Source: Syntrophotaleaceae bacterium
GTDB lineage: Bacteria > Desulfobacterota > Desulfuromonadia > Desulfuromonadales > Syntrophotaleaceae
Reading direction: 5' to 3'
Length of the DNA: 64,000 nucleotides
Assembly (NCBI GenBank): GCA_041390365.1
Contig: JAWKQB010000003.1
Location: forward strand, 930,001 to 994,000
The notes below the pieces were generated by a model. It did not search any database and was not told the origin of the DNA. It saw nothing but the letters and a program-made list of their open reading frames with translations. Below, in pieces: positions 18,101 through 25,117 of this stretch. Every line of letters starts with the position of its first letter. Position 1 is the first letter of the stretch. The position numbers were made by a program, and so were the translations under genes.

Positions 18101-18495
18101 TCGGGAACTACGCCGTATTTCGCCGGAGCCATGACCGCACTGTGGCAGCCGAGCAGGAAAATGGCGAGGTACAAGAGGACCGGACTGTGCAGCCAGGCTC
18201 CGCTGACGGCAACAAGGGCGATGCCGATCTCAGACCCTTTTACCCAGAGAATGATGCGGTTTTTCGGGAAATGGTCGGCCAGTGATCCGGCCAGCGCCGA
18301 GAACAGCAGGAAGGGGATGATGAAGGCGGCGCTTGCCTGGGCCGCCACCGCGCCCGCCTGATCGATGCCCGTCGGGCCGATCAGGAAGAACACGATGATC
18401 AGCTTGATCAGGTTGTCGTTCAGGGCCCCGAGGGCCTGAATGACATTGAGACGGCGGAAGCCGGAAGTCAGGTGCGGAATGTCGATGTCAGCCAT
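15106..18495 (-). CDS. aas: LplT-Aas fusion: MFS lysophospholipid transporter + acyltransferase + acyl-ACP synthetase
   Basis: A 1129-residue three-part protein. Residues 1 to about 410 are an MFS transporter resembling LplT, which flips lysophospholipids inward. Residues about 425-610 are a PlsC-type acyltransferase with NHVSWVDALL (HX4D near 438) and FAEGEITRNG. Residues about 640-1129 are an AMP-forming acyl-ligase with FSSGSTGEPKGVMLSHHN near 777 and the YVTGDIGRLD block. Together they would import a lyso-lipid, activate a fatty acid and re-acylate it. The ATG at 18495 follows GAGG at proper spacing; the open frame further upstream is not protein-like. It begins 36 bases after the amidohydrolase gene, so both are probably cotranscribed at the head of the lipid cluster. 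Confidence 0.92.
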   Translation of the reverse strand: MADIDIPHLTSGFRRLNVIQALGALNDNLIKLIIVFFLIGPTGIDQAGAVAAQASAAFIIPFLLFSALAGSLADHFPKNRIILWVKGSEIGIALVAVSGAWLHSPVLLYLAIFLLGCHSAVMAPAKYGVVPEMVGREALSRANSLLEMFTFLAIVSGTALAPFLAQLSGGRYGIALLAGVVLALAGFVTACTLPSTPVPDTGRPLTASPAAYWRTLRSLREDNYLLLAVIGAAYFLFVGAFCQLNLLQYGKDIFDFSQEQSGYLFVPAAIGIGLGSWLAGRLSGCNVEFGVVPIGAAGLAVASFALHAVPPYLPAVLIIVALFGISAGLFIVPLQAFIQLRAPANRRGEILAASSFLSWVGALAASGLLWLVSKSLGMSAGAAFSLLGIITLILAGLTLWLLPDFLIRFIALVIMRIGYRLTLIGERNVPVEGGALLIANHVSWVDALLLVATQQRRIRFVMDRSIYRTPFLKWIFRLMKVIPVSAKDGRKGLVEFINNSRRALDDGYMVCIFAEGEITRNGMLNEFKGGFERIVKGSDHPIIPIYIGGAWGSILSYAHGKLLARFPVKLPYPVTIAFGEPLPAGSSAHDVRRAVMELSAAWFDSRKPQRRSLGELFVETARQNWRRRAIADTAGRDLTYGQTLIAARILAKGLAAVTGDARMAGVCLPPSAAGALVNLALNLNGTVPVNLNYTASAEGIRSALDRCEIRTTVTSKLFLEKLGTLPELSGRVFVEDLLAGIATGEKLRAFCVARWLPTRFWARPKGFRADSLATVIFSSGSTGEPKGVMLSHHNILSNLEALRIVFRVNRRDNICSALPFFHSLGFTGTLWLPLLSGFSAAYHSNPLDGETIARLVREQRSTLLIATPTFLMAYLRRAKEEDFASLRLVMTGAEKLKSKLADSFEKKFGIRPLEGYGATELSPVISLSVPDVEIDGIRQTGSREGSVGLPVPGVAVKIVDPDSFELKREDETGLILVKGPNLMLGYLGNPEKTAEAIRDGWYVTGDIGRLDKSGFLHITDRLARFSKIGGEMIPHGAVEDALHAALGQTGVLAVTGIPDEKRGEKLVVVHTPEAGDAPTLHSLLTESDLPNLWKPGKDCFVQVDTLPLLGTGKLDLRGVRETAMAAMQG

Positions 18496-18530
18496 GATGA
18501 CCTCATTGGGAGATTTCGGTCTTGGGGGCG

Positions 18531-19526
18531 TCACAGGTCCTGGTTGGCCCGGCGCAGCAGGCGGGGAGTATTGCCGAGCACCCGGACCGGAAGCCCGAGG
18601 GCCAGTTTCAGCTGCAGGTCCTGGTCCCAGGGATTGCGCAGTGCGGCCAGCCGCCGGATGGTGCCGAAGGGCAGTCGGCCCAGCTGAAACCAGGGGGAGG
18701 TCAGTCCGGTGCGGGGCAGGGGCATGTCGGTGCCGTAATGCAGCCGGTCGTGGTACTGCTCGTAGCGCAGGATGCGCTGCAGATGGCCGAGGCGGTTGAT
18801 CTGGGTCAGGGCGGAAATGTCGCCGTGCAGGTTGGGGAACTTTTTCATCAGCGCCAGGAAACGGTCGAAGTTGCGCTCCACGCCGTTGCGGCCGTTGCTG
18901 GCGCAATGGGCGGCGATAACGGTCACCCCCTGTTCCAGGGGCAGTCGCAGTTTCTCCGGATCGGCCAGGGTGTTGTCGGCCCGGGTGAAGGATTCCTCCT
19001 CGCCCGTATGGCTGAGCAACGGCAGACCCAGTTCCGCCAGGCGCCGGTAAAAGGGGGTCAGCGAATTGTCCGAAGGGTCGATGCCCTGAATCGAAGGCAG
19101 CCATTTCAACAGCACCGCTCCGCGGGCAACCGCCCGCTCGAGGCGATCGAGAGCGTCGGGACGGTAGGGGTTGACGCTGGCGCCGAAGAGCAGGTTGGGA
19201 TACTGCCGGCAGGCCTGCTCGACGAAAGTATCGGGGATATACAGTTCGGTGAGGTTTTCGTCGAATTGCCCGCTGCTGTCGACGGCGCCGTCCAGGGCGA
19301 AAACGACCGCCTGATGAACCGAGCTCGATTCGGCGAGCTGCTGCGACATGCGGCGCAATACCAGCATATCCCCTTCATTCTCCAACTCATTGGAGGTGAC
19401 GCCGAACGCCTTGAGGTAGTAGCGGAATTTCCAGCTGCCGCGCATCTTGGCGGAGATCCGGCAGCCGCTGTTGCCGGCGCCGATACCGGCGGTGTGGCAG
19501 TGGATGTCGATGACTTTGTCCTGCAT
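18531..19526 (-). CDS. Amidohydrolase-2-like metal-dependent hydrolase
   Basis: A 331-residue TIM-barrel hydrolase. The metal-binding HCH lies at the very start (VIDIHCHTAGIG); further conserved points are LLSHTGEEES, VIAAHCASNG and LHYGTDMPLP, which supply the remaining His/Asp ligands of the amidohydrolase superfamily. Its substrate cannot be assigned. As the first gene of the minus-strand lipid cluster, 36 bases before the LplT-Aas fusion, it might process a headgroup or amide-linked lipid, but this is only context. The upstream region holds the TCGTAC element. Confidence 0.8.
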   Translation of the reverse strand: MQDKVIDIHCHTAGIGAGNSGCRISAKMRGSWKFRYYLKAFGVTSNELENEGDMLVLRRMSQQLAESSSVHQAVVFALDGAVDSSGQFDENLTELYIPDTFVEQACRQYPNLLFGASVNPYRPDALDRLERAVARGAVLLKWLPSIQGIDPSDNSLTPFYRRLAELGLPLLSHTGEEESFTRADNTLADPEKLRLPLEQGVTVIAAHCASNGRNGVERNFDRFLALMKKFPNLHGDISALTQINRLGHLQRILRYEQYHDRLHYGTDMPLPRTGLTSPWFQLGRLPFGTIRRLAALRNPWDQDLQLKLALGLPVRVLGNTPRLLRRANQDL

Positions 19527-19557
19527 AAACCCCTCTCGTTTTTTTCTTTAATATGCG

Positions 19558-19640
19558 TAATCGTACTCGTACTCGTACTCGGCTTTTCAGGCTTCGAGTA
19601 CGAGTACCGTCCCTTCGGGACTGAGTACGAGTACGATTAA
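19558..19640. repeat. TCGTAC hexamer element with two inverted arms
   Basis: Three perfect TCGTAC units (19561-19579), a spacer, then two reverse-complement arrays (GAGTACGAGTAC and GAGTACGAGTACGA) separated by the small hairpin CCCTTCGGG. It can fold into a long hairpin between the divergent amidohydrolase and sigma-54 activator genes, and is the inverted sibling of 6765-6912. Confidence 0.8.
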
Positions 19641-19770
19641 TTGACTACTGCTTTCTTCGCAGGAGCCGTGCCAATTTCGAGCCAAGGATAAATTTTGCTG
19701 AATTAAAAAGATAATTTTCTTTTCGGCGGCAGATCCATCCGTGGCAAATAAAACCTGTTGACAAAAAATG

Positions 19771-19796
19771 CATACACGATGCACATTTTGTGTATG
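19771..19796. promoter_or_regulatory. Inverted repeat over the sigma-54 activator start
   Basis: CATACAC (19771-19777) and GTGTATG (19790-19796) form a perfect 7-bp inverted repeat with a 12-base spacer; TGCAT/ATGCA nests inside it. A TTGACA lies just upstream at 19758. This looks like an operator for the adjacent gene, perhaps autoregulatory; not proven. Confidence 0.45.
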
Positions 19797-21257
19797 AATC
19801 GTCAACGAAAATTGACGGTCGAGGACCGTCGGACCTTTGAACTGATCAACCGCGCCGCTTTCGCCAACCCCTTCGGCCCCGAACGGGAGGAGCTGGACCG
19901 GCAGATTTCCGGGGAGAATTCGAGCCTTGGGCGGGAACAGCTTTTTGACCGGGCCGTTGTCCGGGCAGGGGAGGTTCTGCGGCGCCTCGGACCTGCCGAT
20001 CTGCGGCTTTATGATGCCGAGGACCGGGACATTCTGCGGCATGCCTTCCTGTTTGAAATCTTTCACCAGTTCCGGAATCCCTTCGACGACTTCATTCGAC
20101 GGCAGATCGCGGAGGGAGACAAACCGTGCAAAGCCTCATTCGCCCGGGAAGTGCTTTCCCGGCTGTCGGCGGCCGGTTTCGACGAGGAAGAATCCCGGCG
20201 ATATCTTGCTATTTTCTATCAGATCCGCCGGGCCTGGTATTTCATCGACCAGACCCTGGCCGGTCTTTCCCCATCCATGCGCAACCTGCGCCGTCGGCTC
20301 TGGAACAGCATCTTCACCAGCGATATAGAGCGCTACGAAAAGCTGCTGTGGAACCGGATGGAAGATTTTTCGACCCTCCTGCTGGGGGAGACGGGTACCG
20401 GCAAGGGTGCCGCCGCGGCGGCCATCGGCCGTTCCGGTTTTATCCCCTATGACGAGCAGAAAGATTGTTTCGCCGAGAGTTTTACCCGCAATTTCTTGCC
20501 CCTCAACCTCTCCCAGTATCCTGAAACCCTGATCGAATCGGAACTTTTCGGTCACCGTAAAGGGTCCTTTACCGGCGCCATCGGCGACTATGAAGGGGTG
20601 TTTTCCCGCTGTCCCGCCCACGGCTGCATCTTTCTGGATGAGATCGGCGATCTTTCCCTGCCGGTGCAGATCAAGCTGCTGCAGGTGCTGCAGGAACGTA
20701 CCTTCCATCCCGTCGGCAGTCACGAACGGAAGCGGTTTCACGGCCGGGTGATCGCCGCCACCAACCGGCCTCTCGAGGAGATGCGCCGGGATGGACAGTT
20801 TCGCGACGACTTCTACTACCGCCTCTGTTCCGACATTATCGTCCTTCCCAGCTTGCGACAGCGTCTGGAAGAGGACCCCCGGGAGCTGGACGTGCTGGTG
20901 CGGACCGTGCTTCGCCGCATGCTCGGGTCGGAGGGGGAGGAGCTTGAGGGTTTCGTCATCGCCGCCCTGCTGGATTCCGTCGGACTCGATTACCATTGGC
21001 CGGGCAATGTGCGGGAGCTGGAACAGGCCGTCCGGCGGATTCTTGTTTCGGGGAGTTACCAGGGGGAATCGGCGGCCCCAACCGTTCCGGCGATCCATTC
21101 CTTTTTTGCAGAGAAAGGAGAGTTGACCGCCCGCCAGCTTTTGGCCGCCTATTGTGAGCTGCTTTTTCAGCGCTATGGAACCATCGAGCAGGTCGCCCGC
21201 CGGACCGGCCTTGACCGAAGAACGGTCAAGAAACATCTTGCCGATCGGTCTTTCTGA
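19794..21257 (+). CDS. Sigma-54-dependent transcriptional activator with uncharacterised N-terminal domain
   Basis: About 487 residues. Residues 1-180 match no receiver, GAF or PAS pattern I recognise. The central AAA+ domain has Walker A GETGTGKG, the sigma-54 contact loop as GSFTGA (consensus GAFTGA, Ala to Ser), Walker B CIFLDEIGDL and ATNRPLEEM. The C-terminus is a Fis-like helix-turn-helix (TIEQVARRTGLDRRTVKKHL). Start choice is uncertain: TTG 19758, ATG 19779 and ATG 19794 are in frame, none with a good ribosome site; 19794 begins the most protein-like sequence. The gene is alone, divergent from the lipid cluster, which may be its target. No -24/-12 promoter was identified. Confidence 0.8.
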   Translation: MNRQRKLTVEDRRTFELINRAAFANPFGPEREELDRQISGENSSLGREQLFDRAVVRAGEVLRRLGPADLRLYDAEDRDILRHAFLFEIFHQFRNPFDDFIRRQIAEGDKPCKASFAREVLSRLSAAGFDEEESRRYLAIFYQIRRAWYFIDQTLAGLSPSMRNLRRRLWNSIFTSDIERYEKLLWNRMEDFSTLLLGETGTGKGAAAAAIGRSGFIPYDEQKDCFAESFTRNFLPLNLSQYPETLIESELFGHRKGSFTGAIGDYEGVFSRCPAHGCIFLDEIGDLSLPVQIKLLQVLQERTFHPVGSHERKRFHGRVIAATNRPLEEMRRDGQFRDDFYYRLCSDIIVLPSLRQRLEEDPRELDVLVRTVLRRMLGSEGEELEGFVIAALLDSVGLDYHWPGNVRELEQAVRRILVSGSYQGESAAPTVPAIHSFFAEKGELTARQLLAAYCELLFQRYGTIEQVARRTGLDRRTVKKHLADRSF

Positions 21258-21314
21258 CGAGTATTGCACTTCGCAAAATCCATATCACTTGATACCGTTT
21301 TGACAGGGTTTCAT

Positions 21315-21466
21315 CCAAATCGAAATAGAAATCGGGATCGGATTTTGGCCTTTGATTTTGGTTTGGATACCGAGGGTTTTGTATTGCAGAAAGTGCCCCA
21401 AATCGAACATCGCCAAATCGAAAAGGCTAACACCCGATTTCGATTTGGATAGCGATTTCGATTTGG
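21315..21466. repeat. TCGATT hexamer element with inverted halves
   Basis: AATCGA-type units at 21315-21345 and 21400-21422 face TCGATT-type units at 21434-21466 (CGATTTCGATTTGG occurs twice). The element fills most of the 290-base gap downstream of the sigma-54 activator gene; the rest is a terminator. Confidence 0.75.
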
Positions 21467-21490
21467 AAAAATCATCAAGAGAAAGCCACA

Positions 21491-21530
21491 ACGGCGGGCG
21501 GCAGTAGGGAGGATGCCGCCCGCCGTCGTT
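21491..21530. terminator. Strong hairpin between convergent genes
   Basis: ACGGCGGGCGGCA (21491-21503) and TGCCGCCCGCCGT (21514-21526) form a perfect 13-bp stem with a 10-base loop, followed by CGTTT on the plus strand; it likely serves both the sigma-54 activator and the DoxX gene. Confidence 0.75.
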
Positions 21531-21550
21531 TGACGGAGCAGTTTTGAAAT

Positions 21551-21952
21551 TCAGCTGGCGCCTCTCAACCGGTCCACACTCAGGGGGCCGGGTCCGGCGA
21601 ATGAGAGATAAAGGAACACAAAGCAGTACAGTACCGCCAGTTCCCCGTTGTTAAGTAAAGGCCAGAATCCCCGGGGAGCGTGGGCCATGAAATAGGCCAC
21701 GGCCATCAGGCCTGACAGCACAAAGGCTACAGGCCGGGTGAAAAGACCCAACAGAACCAGGCCTCCTCCGAACAATTCGAGAACTCCGGCCAGGCCAATC
21801 AGCGAGAAAAGGGTGATTTCCATTGATGGTGGCGCCGGGATGCCGAAAAGTTTCTGCGCGCCGTGCTGCATGAAGAGCAGGGCCGTCACGATTCTGAGAA
21901 GACTTAGGGTCCAGGGGGCGTTTCTTGCCATGAAGGAGTGAGTTTCGCGCAT
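21551..21952 (-). CDS. DoxX family membrane protein
   Basis: A 133-residue protein with four hydrophobic segments and the DoxX pattern: LRIVTALLFMQHGAQKLFG near the start, GVLELFGGGLVLLGLFTRPVAFVLSG in the middle, and FWPLLNNGELAVLYCFVFLYLSF near the end. Family members are small inner-membrane proteins linked to redox or sulfur stress in some bacteria; the specific role here is unknown. It is a single gene, convergent with the sigma-54 activator. Confidence 0.85.
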   Translation of the reverse strand: MRETHSFMARNAPWTLSLLRIVTALLFMQHGAQKLFGIPAPPSMEITLFSLIGLAGVLELFGGGLVLLGLFTRPVAFVLSGLMAVAYFMAHAPRGFWPLLNNGELAVLYCFVFLYLSFAGPGPLSVDRLRGAS

Positions 21953-22196
21953 TGTGTTTTCTCCTGTTGGTCAATTGGTATAACAGTCTATGGTTCTCAT
22001 TATATCGGGTTTTTTCCATTTCGAAACCGACGTTCGGGATGCGGAGTGATTCGCGGTTCGGCTTGTTGCCGGCCCAACCTGTGGTAGATTAGGAAAAAGC
22101 GCCGACCGATAAACCAGGAAAACGCTCCTGACCCTGTTTTCTCTGACCCTTTCACTTTGGGGCAGGGCTTTGAGAAAGGATTCGAACAGCAGGAAA

Positions 22197-23138
22197 ATGA
22201 AGATACTCGTTGCCGAAGACGATCCTGTTCTGCTGCGCCTTCTCATAGAAATTTTGAGCAGATGGGGGTACCAGGTGATTCCCGCCGTGGACGGTGAGGA
22301 AGCGTGGCGGATATTGAAAGGCGAGGATCCCCCGCGCATGGCCATTCTCGACTGGAAAATGCCGGGGCTTGAAGGGGTGGAGATCTGTCGCCGGGTCAGA
22401 GCGGAACTCCCGGAACCTTATATCTACCTGATGCTTCTGACGGCACAGCATCGGGAGGAAGATCTTGTGACCGGCATGGAATCGGGCGCCGATGACTATA
22501 TTGTCAAACCTTTCAAGCAGAACGAACTCAAGGTGCGCCTGCGAGCGGGGCGGCGGATCATCGAGTTGCAGAGCGAGTTGTTAAGCGCACGGGAGTTTCT
22601 TCGGGTGAAGGCCAGTCACGACTCGTTGACCGGTCTCTGGAACCATGAGGAGATTCTCGGCATACTTCATCAGGAACTGGCCAGGGCCGAGCGTGAAGGC
22701 CACGAGGTCAGCGCCATCATGGCGGATCTCGACCATTTCAAAAAGATCAATGACACCTACGGTCACCTGGCCGGAGATGTGGTTTTGATGGCGACGGCAG
22801 ACAGGATGCATTCCCATATGCGTCCCTACGACGCCATCGGCCGCTACGGCGGGGAGGAGTTTCTGGTGATTTTACCCGACTGCGGCAGGGAATGTGCGAT
22901 GGCTCTTGCGGAAAGGCTTCGAAAGAACATCGGCGGCAGCAAGGTCGACACACCGGAAGGTATTGTTTCCGTCACCGTCAGCCTCGGGGTCGCGGTGGCA
23001 GAAAAGGGCATTAAGATCGACGCCTTGTCTCTGGTCCAGGCTGCAGACAAGGCGCTCTATATGGCAAAAGAGAAAGGACGCAACCGGGTGGAAATCCATT
23101 CGAAGGGCGGGGGTCAGCGGTCCGGCTTGACGCATTGA
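22197..23138 (+). CDS. Response regulator with GGDEF domain (diguanylate cyclase, PleD/WspR type)
   Basis: A 313-residue cytosolic regulator. Residues 1-120 are a receiver domain with the acidic pocket EDD, phospho-acceptor Asp52 in ILDWKMPG, and the K of VKPF. Residues about 150-300 are a GGDEF domain with an intact active site RYGGEEF and, five residues ahead of it, RPYD, which matches the inhibitory I-site RxxD. The protein should therefore make c-di-GMP when phosphorylated and be product-inhibited. An upstream in-frame TTG at 22170 is possible, but the protein family starts at MKILVAEDD. No partner kinase is adjacent. MshE later in the window carries an MshEN domain, a known c-di-GMP target. 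Confidence 0.92.
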   Translation: MKILVAEDDPVLLRLLIEILSRWGYQVIPAVDGEEAWRILKGEDPPRMAILDWKMPGLEGVEICRRVRAELPEPYIYLMLLTAQHREEDLVTGMESGADDYIVKPFKQNELKVRLRAGRRIIELQSELLSAREFLRVKASHDSLTGLWNHEEILGILHQELARAEREGHEVSAIMADLDHFKKINDTYGHLAGDVVLMATADRMHSHMRPYDAIGRYGGEEFLVILPDCGRECAMALAERLRKNIGGSKVDTPEGIVSVTVSLGVAVAEKGIKIDALSLVQAADKALYMAKEKGRNRVEIHSKGGGQRSGLTH

Positions 23139-23222
23139 AACCAGCCGACGGCACGTCACCTCGGGTTGTGCGTTTTCGTTGTTTTTCCATAGGGAGGGCT
23201 TCAGCACGGTCCCCTGCGGCTT

Positions 23223-24974
23223 TTAATGGGGCGATAGAAAAGCGCCCTCCCGAAGGCCGGTGAAAAAGTGCAGAGCGTATCCGCCCATCTGACCTGTATC
23301 ATACCCGCCCTCCTGGACCACCAGAACCGGCAGGCCCAGCTCCCCGATCAGTCGACCGTTGCGGTGGAAATCCTCGTTGCGCAGAGGCCAGGTGCCGGTC
23401 GGGTCTCCCTGGCCTGTGTCGAAGCCGAGAGGCACTACGATAAAGCCGGGCCTGAACCGCTTGATGCGGCGCAGCGCCTGCTGAAGGGTCGATCGATAGC
23501 GCTCCGCCGTCAGCTTCTCCGGCAAAGGCAGGTTGAGATTGTAACCCCGGCCCGATTCGCTGCCCCGCTCGTCGTCAAATCCGCTGAAATAGGGATAGGC
23601 AAAGGAGGGATGGCCGTGGACCGAGACGGTCAGCACGTCGGGCCGCTGGTAGAAGATCTCCTGGGTGCCGTTGCCGTGATGATAGTCGATGTCGAGGACC
23701 GCCACCTTGCCCAAACGACTGAGATAGTGGGCAGCTACGGCGCTGCTGTTGAGGTAGCAGAACCCTCCGAAGAAGCTTCTCTCCGCGTGATGTCCCGGCG
23801 GCCGCACCAGAGCGTAGGCGAGCCGCTGTCCGGAGACGATCTGTCCGGCGGCGGTCAGGGCGCAGTCCACCGCCCGGCTGGCGGCGGGCCAGCTGTTGCG
23901 GGTCAGGGGCGTAAAGGTGTCGATGCAGTAGTAGCCGGCACGGATGGCCCGTTCCTTGGGAGGCCGGCTGGCGTTGCGCACCGGAAAGACATAGGGGTAA
24001 ACCGCTTCGTCCTCCGGCAGACGGGCCGATACGGTTTTGAGATAGCGGACAAAGGCTGCGTCGTGCACCGCGGTCACATGCCTCTCGGAAAAGTGTCTGA
24101 TCGGTACCGGGGCAAACAATCCGGAGGGGGCGAGGTGTTCCATGACCGCTTCGATCCGCGCGGGAGCCTCCACATAACCTCGCTCCCGGACATGATGTAT
24201 GGCGTGTTGATCGTGCACCACCAGGGCGATGCGCTGATCGGCGGGGATGGGATCGGGAGTCGCCGCCGTTTCCGTTCCCGTCGAAAGGTAGCGGAACGGT
24301 CTCAGCTTCACCGGATCGTCGGTAAAGGAGTCCACCACCATCTGCACGTATTCCGGCGGACAAATGTGACGGTACTTCCGTTCCAGTATGGTGCGGACGA
24401 TTTCCCGGGCCTGATCGGCCGGCAAAACCTGCTTTACTCCGAGATCATCGAAGACCAGATACGGGGGATTGTCCTGTCCCGGTTTGACGGGCGTTTCGTA
24501 ACCCGTCCCGGTGATGGGCCTAGCGCCGAACCGCTCATAGAAGCGCAGCCGGGCGCGGTTCTGCCTGAGTATCGCTGGATCGCGGCATAACTGAGGATCG
24601 TCGGGCAGACACTCGAAGAAGAGTCCCAGCAAACCCAGGGTCCGGGCCTCCTCGCGTAAACGCCGATAGAGGGCGCCGCCGATGCCTCGACCGGTCATCT
24701 GCTTCGCGCTGGAGATGTATTCCAGGTAGCCGAACCGAAGTTGCGGTTCGTGCAGCAGCAGGGCGAAACCCTGTACCCGCCCGCGCTGATCGTCGGCCAC
24801 ATAGAGAATGGCCCGAAAGCCGTGTTTGAGAGGATTTTTCAGCTGGCCGGGCAGTTTGTCGATGTCCCGGGCGGACAGGTCGGGAAACTGGCTCCGAAGG
24901 ATCTGGCGCACGTGGTCGATGGCCGTCCGGTTGATCGGCAACAGATCATCATAAATGCGGCGGATGCGGAACAT
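23223..24974 (-). CDS. GNAT acetyltransferase fused to histone deacetylase-family hydrolase
   Basis: A 583-residue two-domain protein. Residues 1-190 are a GNAT acetyltransferase (MTGRGIGGALYRRLREEA is the acetyl-CoA pyrophosphate loop). Residues about 240-575 are a zinc deacetylase of the HDAC/acetylpolyamine amidohydrolase class with RPPGHHAE, DIDYHHGNGTQEI (metal-binding Asp/His) and VVPLGFDTGQGDP. Opposing activities in one chain suggest either a reversible acyl switch on the same substrate, or two steps in acetylated-polyamine metabolism. Both active sites look intact. It has no operon partner: the upstream minus-strand aminotransferase ends at a terminator first. Confidence 0.88.
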   Translation of the reverse strand: MFRIRRIYDDLLPINRTAIDHVRQILRSQFPDLSARDIDKLPGQLKNPLKHGFRAILYVADDQRGRVQGFALLLHEPQLRFGYLEYISSAKQMTGRGIGGALYRRLREEARTLGLLGLFFECLPDDPQLCRDPAILRQNRARLRFYERFGARPITGTGYETPVKPGQDNPPYLVFDDLGVKQVLPADQAREIVRTILERKYRHICPPEYVQMVVDSFTDDPVKLRPFRYLSTGTETAATPDPIPADQRIALVVHDQHAIHHVRERGYVEAPARIEAVMEHLAPSGLFAPVPIRHFSERHVTAVHDAAFVRYLKTVSARLPEDEAVYPYVFPVRNASRPPKERAIRAGYYCIDTFTPLTRNSWPAASRAVDCALTAAGQIVSGQRLAYALVRPPGHHAERSFFGGFCYLNSSAVAAHYLSRLGKVAVLDIDYHHGNGTQEIFYQRPDVLTVSVHGHPSFAYPYFSGFDDERGSESGRGYNLNLPLPEKLTAERYRSTLQQALRRIKRFRPGFIVVPLGFDTGQGDPTGTWPLRNEDFHRNGRLIGELGLPVLVVQEGGYDTGQMGGYALHFFTGLREGAFLSPH

Positions 24975-25040
24975 GGTCGGCAGGTGCGGCTTGGATGCCG
25001 GCTTGAAAGAGGTGATGAATTCATTATAGCGCGGTTTGTG

Positions 25041-25066
25041 AAAAAAATGGCCCCCTTGCGGGGGCC
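25041..25066 (-). terminator. Terminator of the class V aminotransferase gene
   Basis: Read on the minus strand, GGCCCCC, loop GCAA and GGGGGCC form a hairpin followed by ATTTTTTT, 51 bases after the aminotransferase stop codon. Confidence 0.85.
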
Positions 25067-25117
25067 TGGAGGTATATCATTGCATGGTGGTGGTCTGGTT
25101 TTCAGGAGGTTTTTAAA

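Noticed and set aside
16729..18285. Long plus-strand open frame across the Aas fusion
   Set aside because: Composition is rich in Gly/Gln/Asp/Glu without domain features; it is the antisense shadow of the MFS and acyltransferase domains.
19758..19793. TTG start or TTGACA promoter for the sigma-54 activator
   Set aside because: No ribosome site before TTG and no -10 box at proper distance from TTGACA.
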